Source: Chlamydiia bacterium (GTDB lineage Bacteria > Chlamydiota > Chlamydiia > Chlamydiales > FEN-1388). Taken from it: a stretch of 10,978 nucleotides of DNA. Position numbers and translations under genes: made by a program. Below the pieces are notes generated by a model. The model did not search any database, was not told the DNA's origin, and was given only the letters and a program-made list of their open reading frames with translations. This document shows positions 1-7,696 of the stretch, in pieces (within the stretch, counting starts at the first letter, position 1; every line of letters begins with the position of its first letter). The stretch covers positions 1-10,978 of the forward strand of contig PMZB01000259.1 of assembly GCA_003170575.1 (NCBI GenBank), written 5' to 3'.

Positions 1-77
1 GGGATCCACTTTTCTTCCTCTTCCTGTACATGGCGCACTGGGTGCTTAATATGGTGCGTTCTCGTGTGTACCGACAT
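1..77 (-). CDS. Probable antitoxin of the adjacent toxin gene, N-terminal fragment cut by window edge
   Basis: On the minus strand an ATG at 77-75 lies inside the 3' end of the toxin gene in another frame and opens a frame that stays open to the window edge (25 codons). The peptide starts MSVHTRTHHIKHPVRHVQEE and continues with more acidic residues. A clean Shine-Dalgarno AAGGA (84-88) sits 6 nt upstream, which decides this start over the ATG at 31 and the GTG at 38. Translational overlap of a toxin gene with a following gene is typical of toxin-first (higBA-like) modules, so an antitoxin is the best inference. No DNA-binding motif is visible because only the N terminus is present. Confidence 0.5.
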   Translation of the reverse strand, partial: MSVHTRTHHIKHPVRHVQEEEEKWI

Positions 78-384
78 AAAATATCCTTATGATTTTGATG
101 CTTTTGTGTTCAATTTTCCAGCAAGCCACAAATGTTGGCCTACCATTTTTTAGATGGCAGTGATAGCTATCTTCAGGTATTCCAGGACCTTTATCCAAGG
201 AGCCAAAATGTGACCAATTTTTCCTATAAGGGCCATCTGCTTCCATTTCCACAAACAATCTAGTTGCTAAATCAAATACCTTGGGACGATTCTTCTTTAG
301 TTCTAGAAGCTGCTTCTTAATCTTGGTAGGTACATCGACGGTCCATTGAGTATCGTGGTGTATATGTAGCTCCAGTGAAACCAC
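46..384 (-). CDS. RelE/ParE-superfamily toxin of a type II toxin-antitoxin module
   Basis: The 112-residue product has the size and C-terminal signature of the small RelE/ParE-like proteins annotated as cytotoxic translational repressors: YHCHLKNGRPTFVACWKI (about residues 74-91), then a beta strand and the ending YVGTHENAPY. Proteins of this superfamily are usually ribosome-dependent mRNA interferases or gyrase poisons held in check by a co-encoded antitoxin; the exact target cannot be read from this sequence. The N-terminal half is helical and lysine-rich. The start is a GTG at 384 with no strong ribosome binding site, and the frame stays open upstream without an ATG, so the true start is uncertain. 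A second gene with a good ribosome binding site overlaps its 3' end and is the candidate antitoxin. Confidence 0.65.
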   Translation of the reverse strand: MVSLELHIHHDTQWTVDVPTKIKKQLLELKKNRPKVFDLATRLFVEMEADGPYRKNWSHFGSLDKGPGIPEDSYHCHLKNGRPTFVACWKIEHKSIKIIRIFYVGTHENAPY

Positions 385-422
385 ACTATACCATTATTTG
401 GTATTTTTTGAATAGAGAGAAT

Positions 423-463
423 TTTACGGAGAACTTTACGAAAAATTCACAACAATTTACGGA
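423..463. repeat. Three short direct repeats, TTTACGGA/TTTACGAA
   Basis: TTTACGGA occurs at 423-430 and 456-463, with the variant TTTACGAA at 435-442, all in the AT-rich stretch just upstream of the toxin gene. Short iterated motifs at this place are often autoregulatory operator sites in toxin-antitoxin modules, but in AT-rich DNA they can also arise by chance. The spacings differ (12 and 21 bp start to start), which weakens an operator reading. Confidence 0.25.
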
Positions 464-487
464 AAATCGGGGAAAGAAGGGGTTTAC

Positions 488-512
488 CCTGAGCTCCTAA
501 ATCAAGCTCAGG
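488..512. repeat. Hairpin-forming inverted repeat, 8-bp perfect stem
   Basis: CCTGAGCT (488-495) and AGCTCAGG (505-512) are exact inverted copies around a 9-nt loop. The hairpin lies just past the 3' end of the tRNA-Tyr remnant and downstream of the GH3 gene on the minus strand. It could stop transcription of that gene, but no run of T follows on the minus strand, so it is not a convincing intrinsic terminator. It might equally be a binding site next to the attachment site. Confidence 0.35.
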
Positions 513-520
513 ATAACATC

Positions 521-578
521 TGGGGGTAGGCAAGACTCGAACCAACAAAAGTCCGAAGTCGAGGGATTTACAGCCCCT
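521..578 (-). pseudogene. 3' fragment of a tRNA-Tyr gene (probable attachment-site scar)
   Basis: Read on the minus strand, 578-562 folds into a 5-bp anticodon stem (AGGGG/TCCCT, with one G-U pair) around the 7-nt loop CTGTAAA with the tyrosine anticodon GTA at 571-569. A long variable region beginning CGACTTCGGA follows, as expected of a type II tRNA-Tyr. Then come a T loop TTCGAGT (541-535) and an acceptor 3' strand ending TACCCCCA (528-521). No D arm or 5' acceptor strand exists upstream, where the sequence is instead the end of a protein gene. The T stem pairs poorly and is one base longer than normal, so the fragment is not a functional tRNA. Retained 3' halves of tRNA genes are the standard product of integrase-mediated insertion. 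Confidence 0.62.
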
Positions 579-2148
579 AATCAAACAGGTTATTTGCTGC
601 TGCCTGCAGGGATGGAGTTGTGGGGCTATAGGTTGTGATTATGTAGGAGGCTCCTTGAAACAGGGGGGCATCAAGTGGATCTCGTGTCTCAATCACGACA
701 ACCGGTTTCCCGAGATCAATGAGAGACTGAACCAGTTGCTTCTGGGCAGGATTTTTCCATGCATTATATGTGCAAATGATGATGGTGTTTGTTTTCTTTG
801 CTGTCTCAAGCATGGATTTTTGATCTTGGTCGGTTGGATTCAGAGAAGAAAAGTAGGTAATGTTCACTTTTTGAGGAAAACTTGTTGTGTCAAGAGAATC
901 TTTTAAAATATCGGGGGCAAAAAGTGTGCAAGAAAGAATTTCTGGCTTTTTGCCTGTGCTGCGAAGTGCTTTTTCTGCCACGATTCGAGCAAGCTCTCTA
1001 TGTTCAGGAGTAGATACGGAAGGGGGTACTTTTTGAGGATCTACATCTCTGGGCATACCCTGTTTAAACGCAAGCACACGCTTTACCGCTTCATTGATGC
1101 GATCCATGCTGAGGCGGCCTTCATGCACTGCGTCTAGTATGTGCCCGTGGATTCGTTTCACATCCTGAACAGTAAGCTCGAGGGAGTCTTGCGTGCCAAG
1201 CAGAACTTTTCCTCCGAGGATGAGCATGTCATAACCTGCTTGAAGGGCTTTGACAGCAGCCTCATCAACAGATTCACAGTGCTTGAGAAGGCCTTCCATG
1301 ACAAGAGAATCAGTGACCAGAAGTTTGTTAAAACCTTTAGCCCTTATATACTTAACTACCTTTTGGGAAAAAGTTGCGACGGTGTCTGGATCTATGGCTT
1401 TAACCACAAGATGCCCTACCATAATGGCATCAACCAGATCTCTCACGGCGATAAATGGAGGTAAATCCTGGCGCTCTAGCTCTTCCTTTGTTAAATCAAC
1501 AACAGAAAAATCATAATGTGGATCTGTCTTTCCAAAACCTTGGCCTATAGCATGCTTTGCGCATGTTTTTATCTTGGCATCTTGATATCCATAGCAAGCT
1601 TGTGCGGCAAATTGGGCGACTTCTCTTCCATCTTCACCAAAAGAACGAATGCCTATTACTGGATTTTCAGGTCTATTTACATCGACAACAGGGCCAAGAA
1701 TCCATGTGACACCTACTTGACGAGCCTCTTCTCCCATAGCACAGGCACATTTTCTGGCAAGTTCTGGTGTGTTTGTCATCCCAAGAGCCTTGTTTCCTGG
1801 GAATATGGTAAATCCATTGGTTAAGCGTGCGATAAGCCCGCCTTCTTGATCAGTAGCAATGGCAAGGGGAATCTTGTGTGATGTTTGGAGGGTAAGTGTT
1901 TGAAGTCCGGAGCTAAGCTTTCGCACTTGCCGGGGAGAGGAAAGGCTATTTGCCCAATTATAATAAATAATGGAGCCAACATGAACATCTTGAATTAGGG
2001 TTTTCGCATCTTCGTTTGCCTCTTCTCCATGAAAATGAGCCATCAAAAGCTGGCCGACTTTTTCTTCGAGAGACATCTCATCTATTAGTGATCCATACAA
2101 GCAGGAAGTAGAACATAAAAGGGCGGCAGTTAAAGCTGTTGAAGTCAT
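577..2148 (-). CDS. Glycoside hydrolase family 3, NagZ-like beta-N-acetylhexosaminidase
   Basis: The 523-residue protein has a GH3 N-terminal barrel: DQEGG at 100-104, RSFGEDG near 168-174, KHAIGQG at 198-204, the D209-x-H211 dyad typical of NagZ-type general acid/base catalysis, and the likely nucleophile D280 in LLVTDSLVMEG. NagZ enzymes remove N-acetylglucosamine from cell-wall muropeptides or related glycans. After about residue 375 a further domain resembles the GH3 C-terminal alpha/beta sandwich, making it longer than one-domain NagZ. The N terminus is hydrophobic (residues 5-17) and could direct export, though it lacks the usual positive charges. The ATG is supported by GGAG seven bases upstream and a promoter behind it. 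The stop codon lies inside the tRNA-Tyr remnant. KHAIGQG departs from the common KHFPGHG, so substrate is uncertain. Confidence 0.85.
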   Translation of the reverse strand: MTSTALTAALLCSTSCLYGSLIDEMSLEEKVGQLLMAHFHGEEANEDAKTLIQDVHVGSIIYYNWANSLSSPRQVRKLSSGLQTLTLQTSHKIPLAIATDQEGGLIARLTNGFTIFPGNKALGMTNTPELARKCACAMGEEARQVGVTWILGPVVDVNRPENPVIGIRSFGEDGREVAQFAAQACYGYQDAKIKTCAKHAIGQGFGKTDPHYDFSVVDLTKEELERQDLPPFIAVRDLVDAIMVGHLVVKAIDPDTVATFSQKVVKYIRAKGFNKLLVTDSLVMEGLLKHCESVDEAAVKALQAGYDMLILGGKVLLGTQDSLELTVQDVKRIHGHILDAVHEGRLSMDRINEAVKRVLAFKQGMPRDVDPQKVPPSVSTPEHRELARIVAEKALRSTGKKPEILSCTLFAPDILKDSLDTTSFPQKVNITYFSSLNPTDQDQKSMLETAKKTNTIIICTYNAWKNPAQKQLVQSLIDLGKPVVVIETRDPLDAPLFQGASYIITTYSPTTPSLQAAANNLFD

Positions 2149-2182
2149 GAAAACTCTCCGTGGAAAAATGCTGGAGTGAGAA

Positions 2183-2210
2183 AGTATAAAAGTAGAAAGA
2201 TTCTATACAA
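2183..2210 (-). promoter_or_regulatory. Putative sigma70-type promoter of the GH3 gene
   Basis: On the minus strand TTGTAT (2210-2205) and TATACT (2188-2183) are separated by 16 bp. The -10 box ends 34 bp before the ATG of the glycosidase gene, leaving room for a short leader with the GGAG ribosome binding site. The match is by eye to the sigma70/sigma66 consensus. Confidence 0.45.
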
Positions 2211-2231
2211 GTCTTATATTTTCGTGTCTCG

Positions 2232-2253
2232 CTTTTGCGGGCTTAAGCAAAAG
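2232..2253. repeat. Short inverted repeat upstream of the GH3 promoter
   Basis: CTTTTGC (2232-2238) and GCAAAAG (2247-2253) are exact inverted copies around an 8-nt spacer. It lies about 20 bp upstream of the -35 box of the GH3 promoter, so it could be a regulator site. No T run follows on either strand, so it is not an intrinsic terminator. Confidence 0.3.
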
Positions 2254-2288
2254 TTCGGAGAATGGTGCGTGAGTTTACTACCTCCTGA

Positions 2289-2459
2289 GACAGGCCTTTG
2301 GAGTACTATCAAATAGATGACTGTCTGTTTAGATTATATCAACGAGGGGTGGGCGACAAAGATTTAATCCTTTATGGAAAATATGCGGGATTTACGGTTC
2401 AGTTCGTTGGGGATACTAGTGGTGTCCGCAAGCTTACATTTAGTAAAATTAACTCCTGA
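2289..2459 (+). pseudogene. Short open-frame remnant in the intergenic gap, no recognisable function
   Basis: The gap 2149-2481 holds no full gene. Its plus strand has an open frame bounded by TGA codons (2286-2288 and 2457-2459) that could encode about 56 residues, starting around EYYQIDDCLFRLYQRGVGDK and ending in FVGDTSGVRKLTFSKINS. The composition is protein-like rather than low-complexity. There is no ATG; a TTG at 2298 and a GTG further in are the only start options, with only weak ribosome-binding sequence nearby. It may be the C-terminal relic of a deleted gene, or chance. I do not recognise the family. Confidence 0.25.
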
Positions 2460-2481
2460 CTTTTTTAGGGACGACTAAGTA

Positions 2482-3612
2482 CTAGTAAAGAGCTTGCAGA
2501 AGAGATTGCGCCAGTGATTCAGGCGAATGGGTCCGGCTTGCAAGGATTATGTCAAACTGCTCTCTTGGTGCAATATAACAATCATCTTGGCCCTCAGGCA
2601 TATCAGAAAAGAACTTTTTCCTTCTTTCGTCCACCACTTCTTTTGGAAATTCGTACTGAGAAAATGAACGCGGAAGAGTTTTTGGACGGATTGATTCAGG
2701 TGTAACAAGTTTGTATACATCATCAACCAACCTTTCCACGTCATTGCGAGAAGTGCGATCACAGGCTCCTGCCTTTTCTGGTATGGCCTTCACATGGGAG
2801 AAATAAGAATGCGGCACACCTGTAAGAAATCGAAGTAATTCAAAGTTGTGTTGGGTTCGGCCCTCCTCATTTCTTTTAAGGAGCCTATCAAATACGATGC
2901 GAAAAGGGGCATAGAGAAGTACACTGATATATCGGGCAGCAAATGGCTGTTCATTCTTTCTGTCGCTGAGGTTCATCCAATCGGTGACAAGTACATTGTT
3001 ACCATTTACCAGAGCCTGTCGGACAACCTTTACAATTTCATCATCCGCTGCTTGCCAGACACAGCCTCTCCAGGGGGTATTGCAGGGTTGATCTAATTCA
3101 TTTCGTATAGTATCGATAAGCTGTAGCGTATTCGCTTGCTGTTCTTTACTTATTTCTGGCTTGAAACAGACCCATCTCCGGAGAAAAGCGGCGTAGAGGT
3201 TTTGGTCGTCAATGGCCCGTGCAATGGCAGAATATTGATCGGGAAATCGCGCCTGCAAAGCACTTTTCATTTTCGCATAGCAAACATCATCATAATCAAG
3301 CACCGTCCAATTCTTTCCAAGCTGAACAACCGCCTTTTCTAGTGATGATTTGCCTGCACAGCTTGTTCCGGTGAGCCGGACAATCCGTTGTTCTGCATGG
3401 GTTGGGTCAAAGTGAAGTGGTGAATAGAGGGAAAGGGAATCCCTATTTACCCACCCAACCCATTCCTCGAACATGGGTCGAACTAGTGCAAATAGGGCTG
3501 TGCATTCTATTACAATACAGGTTTGGCGATCTTGTAACATATGCTGAGAGGGGAGTTTATCGCCTTCATTCTCGTAAACTGGGATTGAAGAACCACAACA
3601 TAGGTAAATCAT
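2482..3612 (-). CDS. SH3-like plus P-loop kinase-like protein of unknown function
   Basis: The 376-residue product is not a family I can name. Residues 1 to about 65 look like a bacterial SH3-type beta barrel, ending in the pattern EEWVGWVNRDSL. Residues 82-89 form a Walker A loop (GTSCAGKS, preceded by a hydrophobic strand). It is followed by LDYDDV (105-110), which resembles the acidic motif after strand 2 in small-molecule kinases, chloramphenicol phosphotransferases and zeta-type toxins. A later strand, NVLVTDWMNL, fits a Walker B-like or substrate-binding position. The C-terminal third has no recognised motif. ATP- or GTP-dependent phosphotransfer is therefore likely; the substrate is unknown. 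The ATG start is backed by an excellent AAGGAG with a 6-nt spacer. No signal peptide is visible despite the SH3-like domain, so a cytoplasmic location is the default. Confidence 0.75.
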   Translation of the reverse strand: MIYLCCGSSIPVYENEGDKLPSQHMLQDRQTCIVIECTALFALVRPMFEEWVGWVNRDSLSLYSPLHFDPTHAEQRIVRLTGTSCAGKSSLEKAVVQLGKNWTVLDYDDVCYAKMKSALQARFPDQYSAIARAIDDQNLYAAFLRRWVCFKPEISKEQQANTLQLIDTIRNELDQPCNTPWRGCVWQAADDEIVKVVRQALVNGNNVLVTDWMNLSDRKNEQPFAARYISVLLYAPFRIVFDRLLKRNEEGRTQHNFELLRFLTGVPHSYFSHVKAIPEKAGACDRTSRNDVERLVDDVYKLVTPESIRPKTLPRSFSQYEFPKEVVDERRKKFFSDMPEGQDDCYIAPREQFDIILASRTHSPESLAQSLLQALY

Positions 3613-3727
3613 TTAGCTCTCCTTAAGGATTAGAGGGGTAAGGTTTGGAGTAAGGTATTTGAACGCGGGATATTAAAGCAATCAAAATAAACAAATTTTT
3701 ATATACTTTCTTAGAACGAAAAGGGAT

Positions 3728-4384
3728 TCATGCTGGAAGGTTCCATGGTTTTTGCAGTTCCTGATATGCAGGAAGAGGAAGCTGGACAAGGACCGGGTTT
3801 TTGCTTTTGTCTAACCAAGCGAGGATTGTGGAGAGGTGATCGTAACTTGTTGCTGTGCAGCCTGCGGTGCCTGAATGGAAGGAGCGCCACAGGTGAAAAA
3901 AGATGGCTGAACCGGCAAAGGGTTGTGGATCAGGGAAATTGTGATGGATCAGGAAGCCGATATTGTAGAGCGGCACAGAGGCCATTTTTTCAGAGCTCTT
4001 CCAAGCAGGCATGATCGTGTGGGTATCTGTGATGCGGTTGTAGTAACTTGATGTAGGATCATCGACTGCTTCTATTGTGGGAGAAAGGGGAAGGTAGTCC
4101 ATTTGTAAATGAGTCATTTTGGATTTTGGAGCAAAGCCAAAGGCGGTGCCAATGGAAAAAATCCCTGCAGGGGATTTGCCATCTCCTTCTCGTTTAAGGG
4201 GAGAAAGGTTTTGAAAAGGGTGCAACCCAATTCCCCAGGCAAGTCCAGATCGCCCCACGACGACGGGGAAAGCTTCATGTGCAAGCTTCCACGGAGAATT
4301 TACGTTTTGTCTTTCGAAGAGCTGTGCATTCCCTTGCATGCTTGTCCAATCTGCTGTTGTCACAACTACTGCTTGAGTGTACAT
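3728..4384 (-). CDS. YkuD-type L,D-transpeptidase domain protein
   Basis: This 218-residue protein carries the catalytic signature of a divergent YkuD/L,D-transpeptidase branch: GSAIFFHLWR (158-167) followed by SGTAGCTATS (171-180), in which C176 is the probable nucleophile and the nearby histidines (H147/H148, H164) belong to the active site. An upstream block GDGKSPAGIFSIGTAFG (68-84) is the usual beta-strand motif of the fold. Family members cross-link or modify peptidoglycan stem peptides or attach proteins to them, usually outside the cytoplasmic membrane. No signal peptide is present from the only in-frame ATG, and an in-frame TAG lies 21 bases upstream of that ATG. The mature domain starts almost at residue 1, so the export signal is missing or frame-shifted. 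It is transcribed divergently from the ATPase operon. Confidence 0.8.
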   Translation of the reverse strand: MYTQAVVVTTADWTSMQGNAQLFERQNVNSPWKLAHEAFPVVVGRSGLAWGIGLHPFQNLSPLKREGDGKSPAGIFSIGTAFGFAPKSKMTHLQMDYLPLSPTIEAVDDPTSSYYNRITDTHTIMPAWKSSEKMASVPLYNIGFLIHHNFPDPQPFAGSAIFFHLWRSFHSGTAGCTATSYDHLSTILAWLDKSKNPVLVQLPLPAYQELQKPWNLPA

Positions 4385-4407
4385 AAAAATAATAATACAG
4401 GCCTATG

Positions 4408-4436
4408 TTGACAATATCCATTAAAAAATCTATACC
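4408..4436 (+). promoter_or_regulatory. Putative promoter of the N-ATPase operon
   Basis: A perfect -35 box TTGACA (4408-4413), an exact 17-bp spacer and a -10 box TATACC (4431-4436, four of six consensus bases) lie on the plus strand upstream of atpD. The -10 box is the very end of the long palindrome, so a transcript starting near 4442 would carry almost all of that palindrome in a leader of about 195 nt. No other promoter-like pair of comparable quality lies between here and atpD. Confidence 0.5.
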
Positions 4437-4596
4437 CAACCCCAGTTGAAGAATTGGGATTTTACCAATGCAGAACATGCCAGGTTTGATCCCGAAAAAA
4501 CAGGCCCGCTATTGTGACATAGGGGCAGTTTTTTCGGGATCAAAAATGGCGTGTTCTGCGAAGGGAAAACCAATTCATCAACTGGGGTTGGGTATA
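4431..4596. mobile_element. 166-bp palindromic element, MITE-like, in the atp leader
   Basis: The left arm 4431-4500 and the right arm 4529-4596 are inverted copies matching at about 60 of 70 positions, counted by hand. The outer 19 bp (TATACCCAACCCCAGTTGA) and the innermost 16 bp (TTTGATCCCGAAAAAA) match exactly. The 28-nt centre can itself fold (GCCC/GGGC plus CTAT/ATAG), so the unit could form one continuous hairpin. It contains no gene. Size, structure and intergenic site resemble non-autonomous miniature inverted-repeat elements. A 9-bp direct repeat CTATGTTGA occurs on both sides (4403-4411, 4610-4618) but not flush with the ends, so a target duplication is uncertain. Because it lies between divergent genes and has no trailing T run, it is not a shared terminator. 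Confidence 0.65.
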
Positions 4597-4621
4597 TATA
4601 GCCTAGAGACTATGTTGATAG

Positions 4622-6436
<1,815 letters not shown>

Positions 6437-6444
<8 letters not shown>

Positions 6445-6748
6445 AAAGCAAACCCATGAAGAGTTTTTACGCCAAATCCAAGAAAAAGGGGAACGCAGAT
6501 TGAAAGCTAAGAGAGAGATTACTATTTGGTCAGGATTGGGAACATTGGGGGTGATTGGGTGGTCAGTTTCCGTCCCAATACTTATTGGTGCAGCCATTGG
6601 ATGGTATTTAGATAGGAAATTTGGCTCCAGCCATAGATGGACGTTAGCATTTTTAGTTCTTGGCTTGATGGTAGGATGCTGGAATGCAAGCTACTGGGTA
6701 TGCAAACAGTTCAAAGAGATTGATGGAGACAAAGAAGAACATGAATGA
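6437..6748 (+). CDS. atpQ: N-ATPase accessory membrane protein AtpQ (AtpI/AtpZ-like)
   Basis: A 103-residue protein with a charged N-terminal helix (residues 1-29) and two membrane segments (about 32-57 and 68-89). GAAIGWYLDRKFGSSH (51-66) followed by LVLGLMVGCWNA is the typical motif of the AtpI/AtpZ family, small proteins thought to help assemble the c ring or carry Mg2+/Ca2+. The gene pair atpQ-atpR between epsilon and subunit a is specific to N-ATPase operons. I place the start at GTG 6437, which has GAGG six bases upstream and overlaps the atpC stop by 8 bp. An ATG 36 bases earlier would give a non-homologous head and a long overlap. Confidence 0.85.
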
Positions 6749-7028
6749 ACTTGTAGCAGCGCTTGTTGGATTTTTTGTTGGGCTTTTCTTGGGTGGATTT
6801 TATTTTGGCGGGCTTCTCTGGACTGTAAATAAAGGCTTAAGAGGGAAGAGGAAAGTGCTTTTGTTCATATCAAGTTATGTTGTGCGAATGGTTTGTGTTG
6901 GGGTTGGGTTTTATATGGTTGGGGGTAGTTCATGGCTAAACTTTGTGACAAGCCTGGTTGGCTTTTTGATCGCACGAAGCATAGTTATTCATTTTGGGCA
7001 TAAGGTGAGATATGAATCTGGGACCTGA
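6741..7028 (+). CDS. atpR: N-ATPase accessory membrane protein AtpR
   Basis: A 95-residue, very hydrophobic protein with three predicted membrane segments (about 4-29, 38-60 and 65-84). Arginines lie within the second and third segments (R49 in SSYVVRMVCV and R79 in FLIARSIVI). In the N-ATPase literature AtpR is a three-helix protein with conserved membrane arginines, proposed to interact with the glutamate of the c subunit during ring assembly; these residues fit that description. The start ATG 6741 overlaps the atpQ end by 8 bp. The upstream ATG at 6684 would overlap atpQ much more and adds no conserved sequence. The gene ends 17 bp inside subunit a. Confidence 0.85.
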   Translation: MNELVAALVGFFVGLFLGGFYFGGLLWTVNKGLRGKRKVLLFISSYVVRMVCVGVGFYMVGGSSWLNFVTSLVGFLIARSIVIHFGHKVRYESGT

Positions 7029-7695
7029 TACAATTATTGTCTGGAAGTATGGAATTTTCAATCTGAACGAGACAATTCTGGCGACGTGGGGACTCATGAT
7101 TTTCTTGAGTCTTGTTGCCTTATCTATCTCAAGGCGCCTTGCATCCGACGTGACCATCTCCAAATGGCAGAACGGTCTTGAGATTATTGTCTTGGCAGTT
7201 GTGGGTCAGATCAAGGAAGTAGGGCTTCAACCACCGGAGCGGTATGTCAGCTTTTTAGGGTCCATGTTTGTCTTTTTGGTAACAGCGAACTGCTTTTCTA
7301 TTTTTCCAGGATACCGGTCTCCTACAAGCTCTTTATCTACAACAGCAGCACTTGCCATTATTGTGTTTGTGTCGGTTATCGCGTTTGGCATCAGAGAAAA
7401 AGGTGTTAAAAGATATTTTTTAGATTATTGTGAACCTACATTCATCATGTTGCCCTTTAATGTGATTGGAGAAGTTTCCAGGACGATTTCACTTGCTGTG
7501 CGTCTTTTTGGCAATATGATGAGCGGAGAATTGATTGTCAGCATTTTACTTTCAATTACTCCGTTTTTTATACCAGTTGTGATGAATATGTTTGGTCTGT
7601 TCATTGGCATGGTCCAGGCTTATGTATTCACCATTTTGTCTATGGTTTACATTGCCGCGGCAACACATGTTGAGAAAGTAAAAAAAGGAGAGTGA
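7012..7695 (+). CDS. atpB: N-type ATPase subunit a
   Basis: This 227-residue integral membrane stator protein forms the ion half-channels against the c ring. The signature SLAVRLFGNMMSGELI (160-175) holds the essential arginine R164, equivalent to aR210 of E. coli, which keeps stator and rotor carboxylates apart. Upstream PFNVIGEVSRTI (148-159) and the C-terminal MVQAYVFTILSMVYIAAA (200-217) are the other conserved subunit a helices. Five or six membrane segments can be drawn. GGTGAG precedes the ATG. The start overlaps atpR by 17 bp, and the c gene follows two bases after the stop codon's last base start region (one base lies between stop and ATG). Confidence 0.93.
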   Translation: MNLGPDTIIVWKYGIFNLNETILATWGLMIFLSLVALSISRRLASDVTISKWQNGLEIIVLAVVGQIKEVGLQPPERYVSFLGSMFVFLVTANCFSIFPGYRSPTSSLSTTAALAIIVFVSVIAFGIREKGVKRYFLDYCEPTFIMLPFNVIGEVSRTISLAVRLFGNMMSGELIVSILLSITPFFIPVVMNMFGLFIGMVQAYVFTILSMVYIAAATHVEKVKKGE

Positions 7696-7696
7696 G

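Noticed and set aside
385-412. Minus-strand TTCAAA-16-TATAGT resembling a promoter for the toxin gene
   Set aside because: The -10 box abuts the GTG start, so the transcript would begin inside the codons used as the start. It only works if the real start is further in, for which no in-frame ATG exists nearby.
521-640. A complete functional tRNA-Tyr at this place
   Set aside because: No D arm or 5' acceptor strand is found upstream of the anticodon stem; that DNA codes for the end of the GH3 protein.
4485-4544. Inner stem TTTGATCCCGAAAAAA and its inverted copy as a rho-independent terminator
   Set aside because: It lies between divergent genes and the hairpin is not followed by a T run on either strand outside the palindrome; the T run is part of the stem itself.
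4403-4618. CTATGTTGA direct repeats as target-site duplication of the palindromic element
   Set aside because: They lie 19 bp and 13 bp away from the element ends and the intervening sequences do not match, so a duplication cannot be claimed.
6684-6740. Longer AtpR starting at ATG 6684
   Set aside because: The added residues come from the alternative frame of atpQ, are not hydrophobic and have no supporting ribosome binding site.
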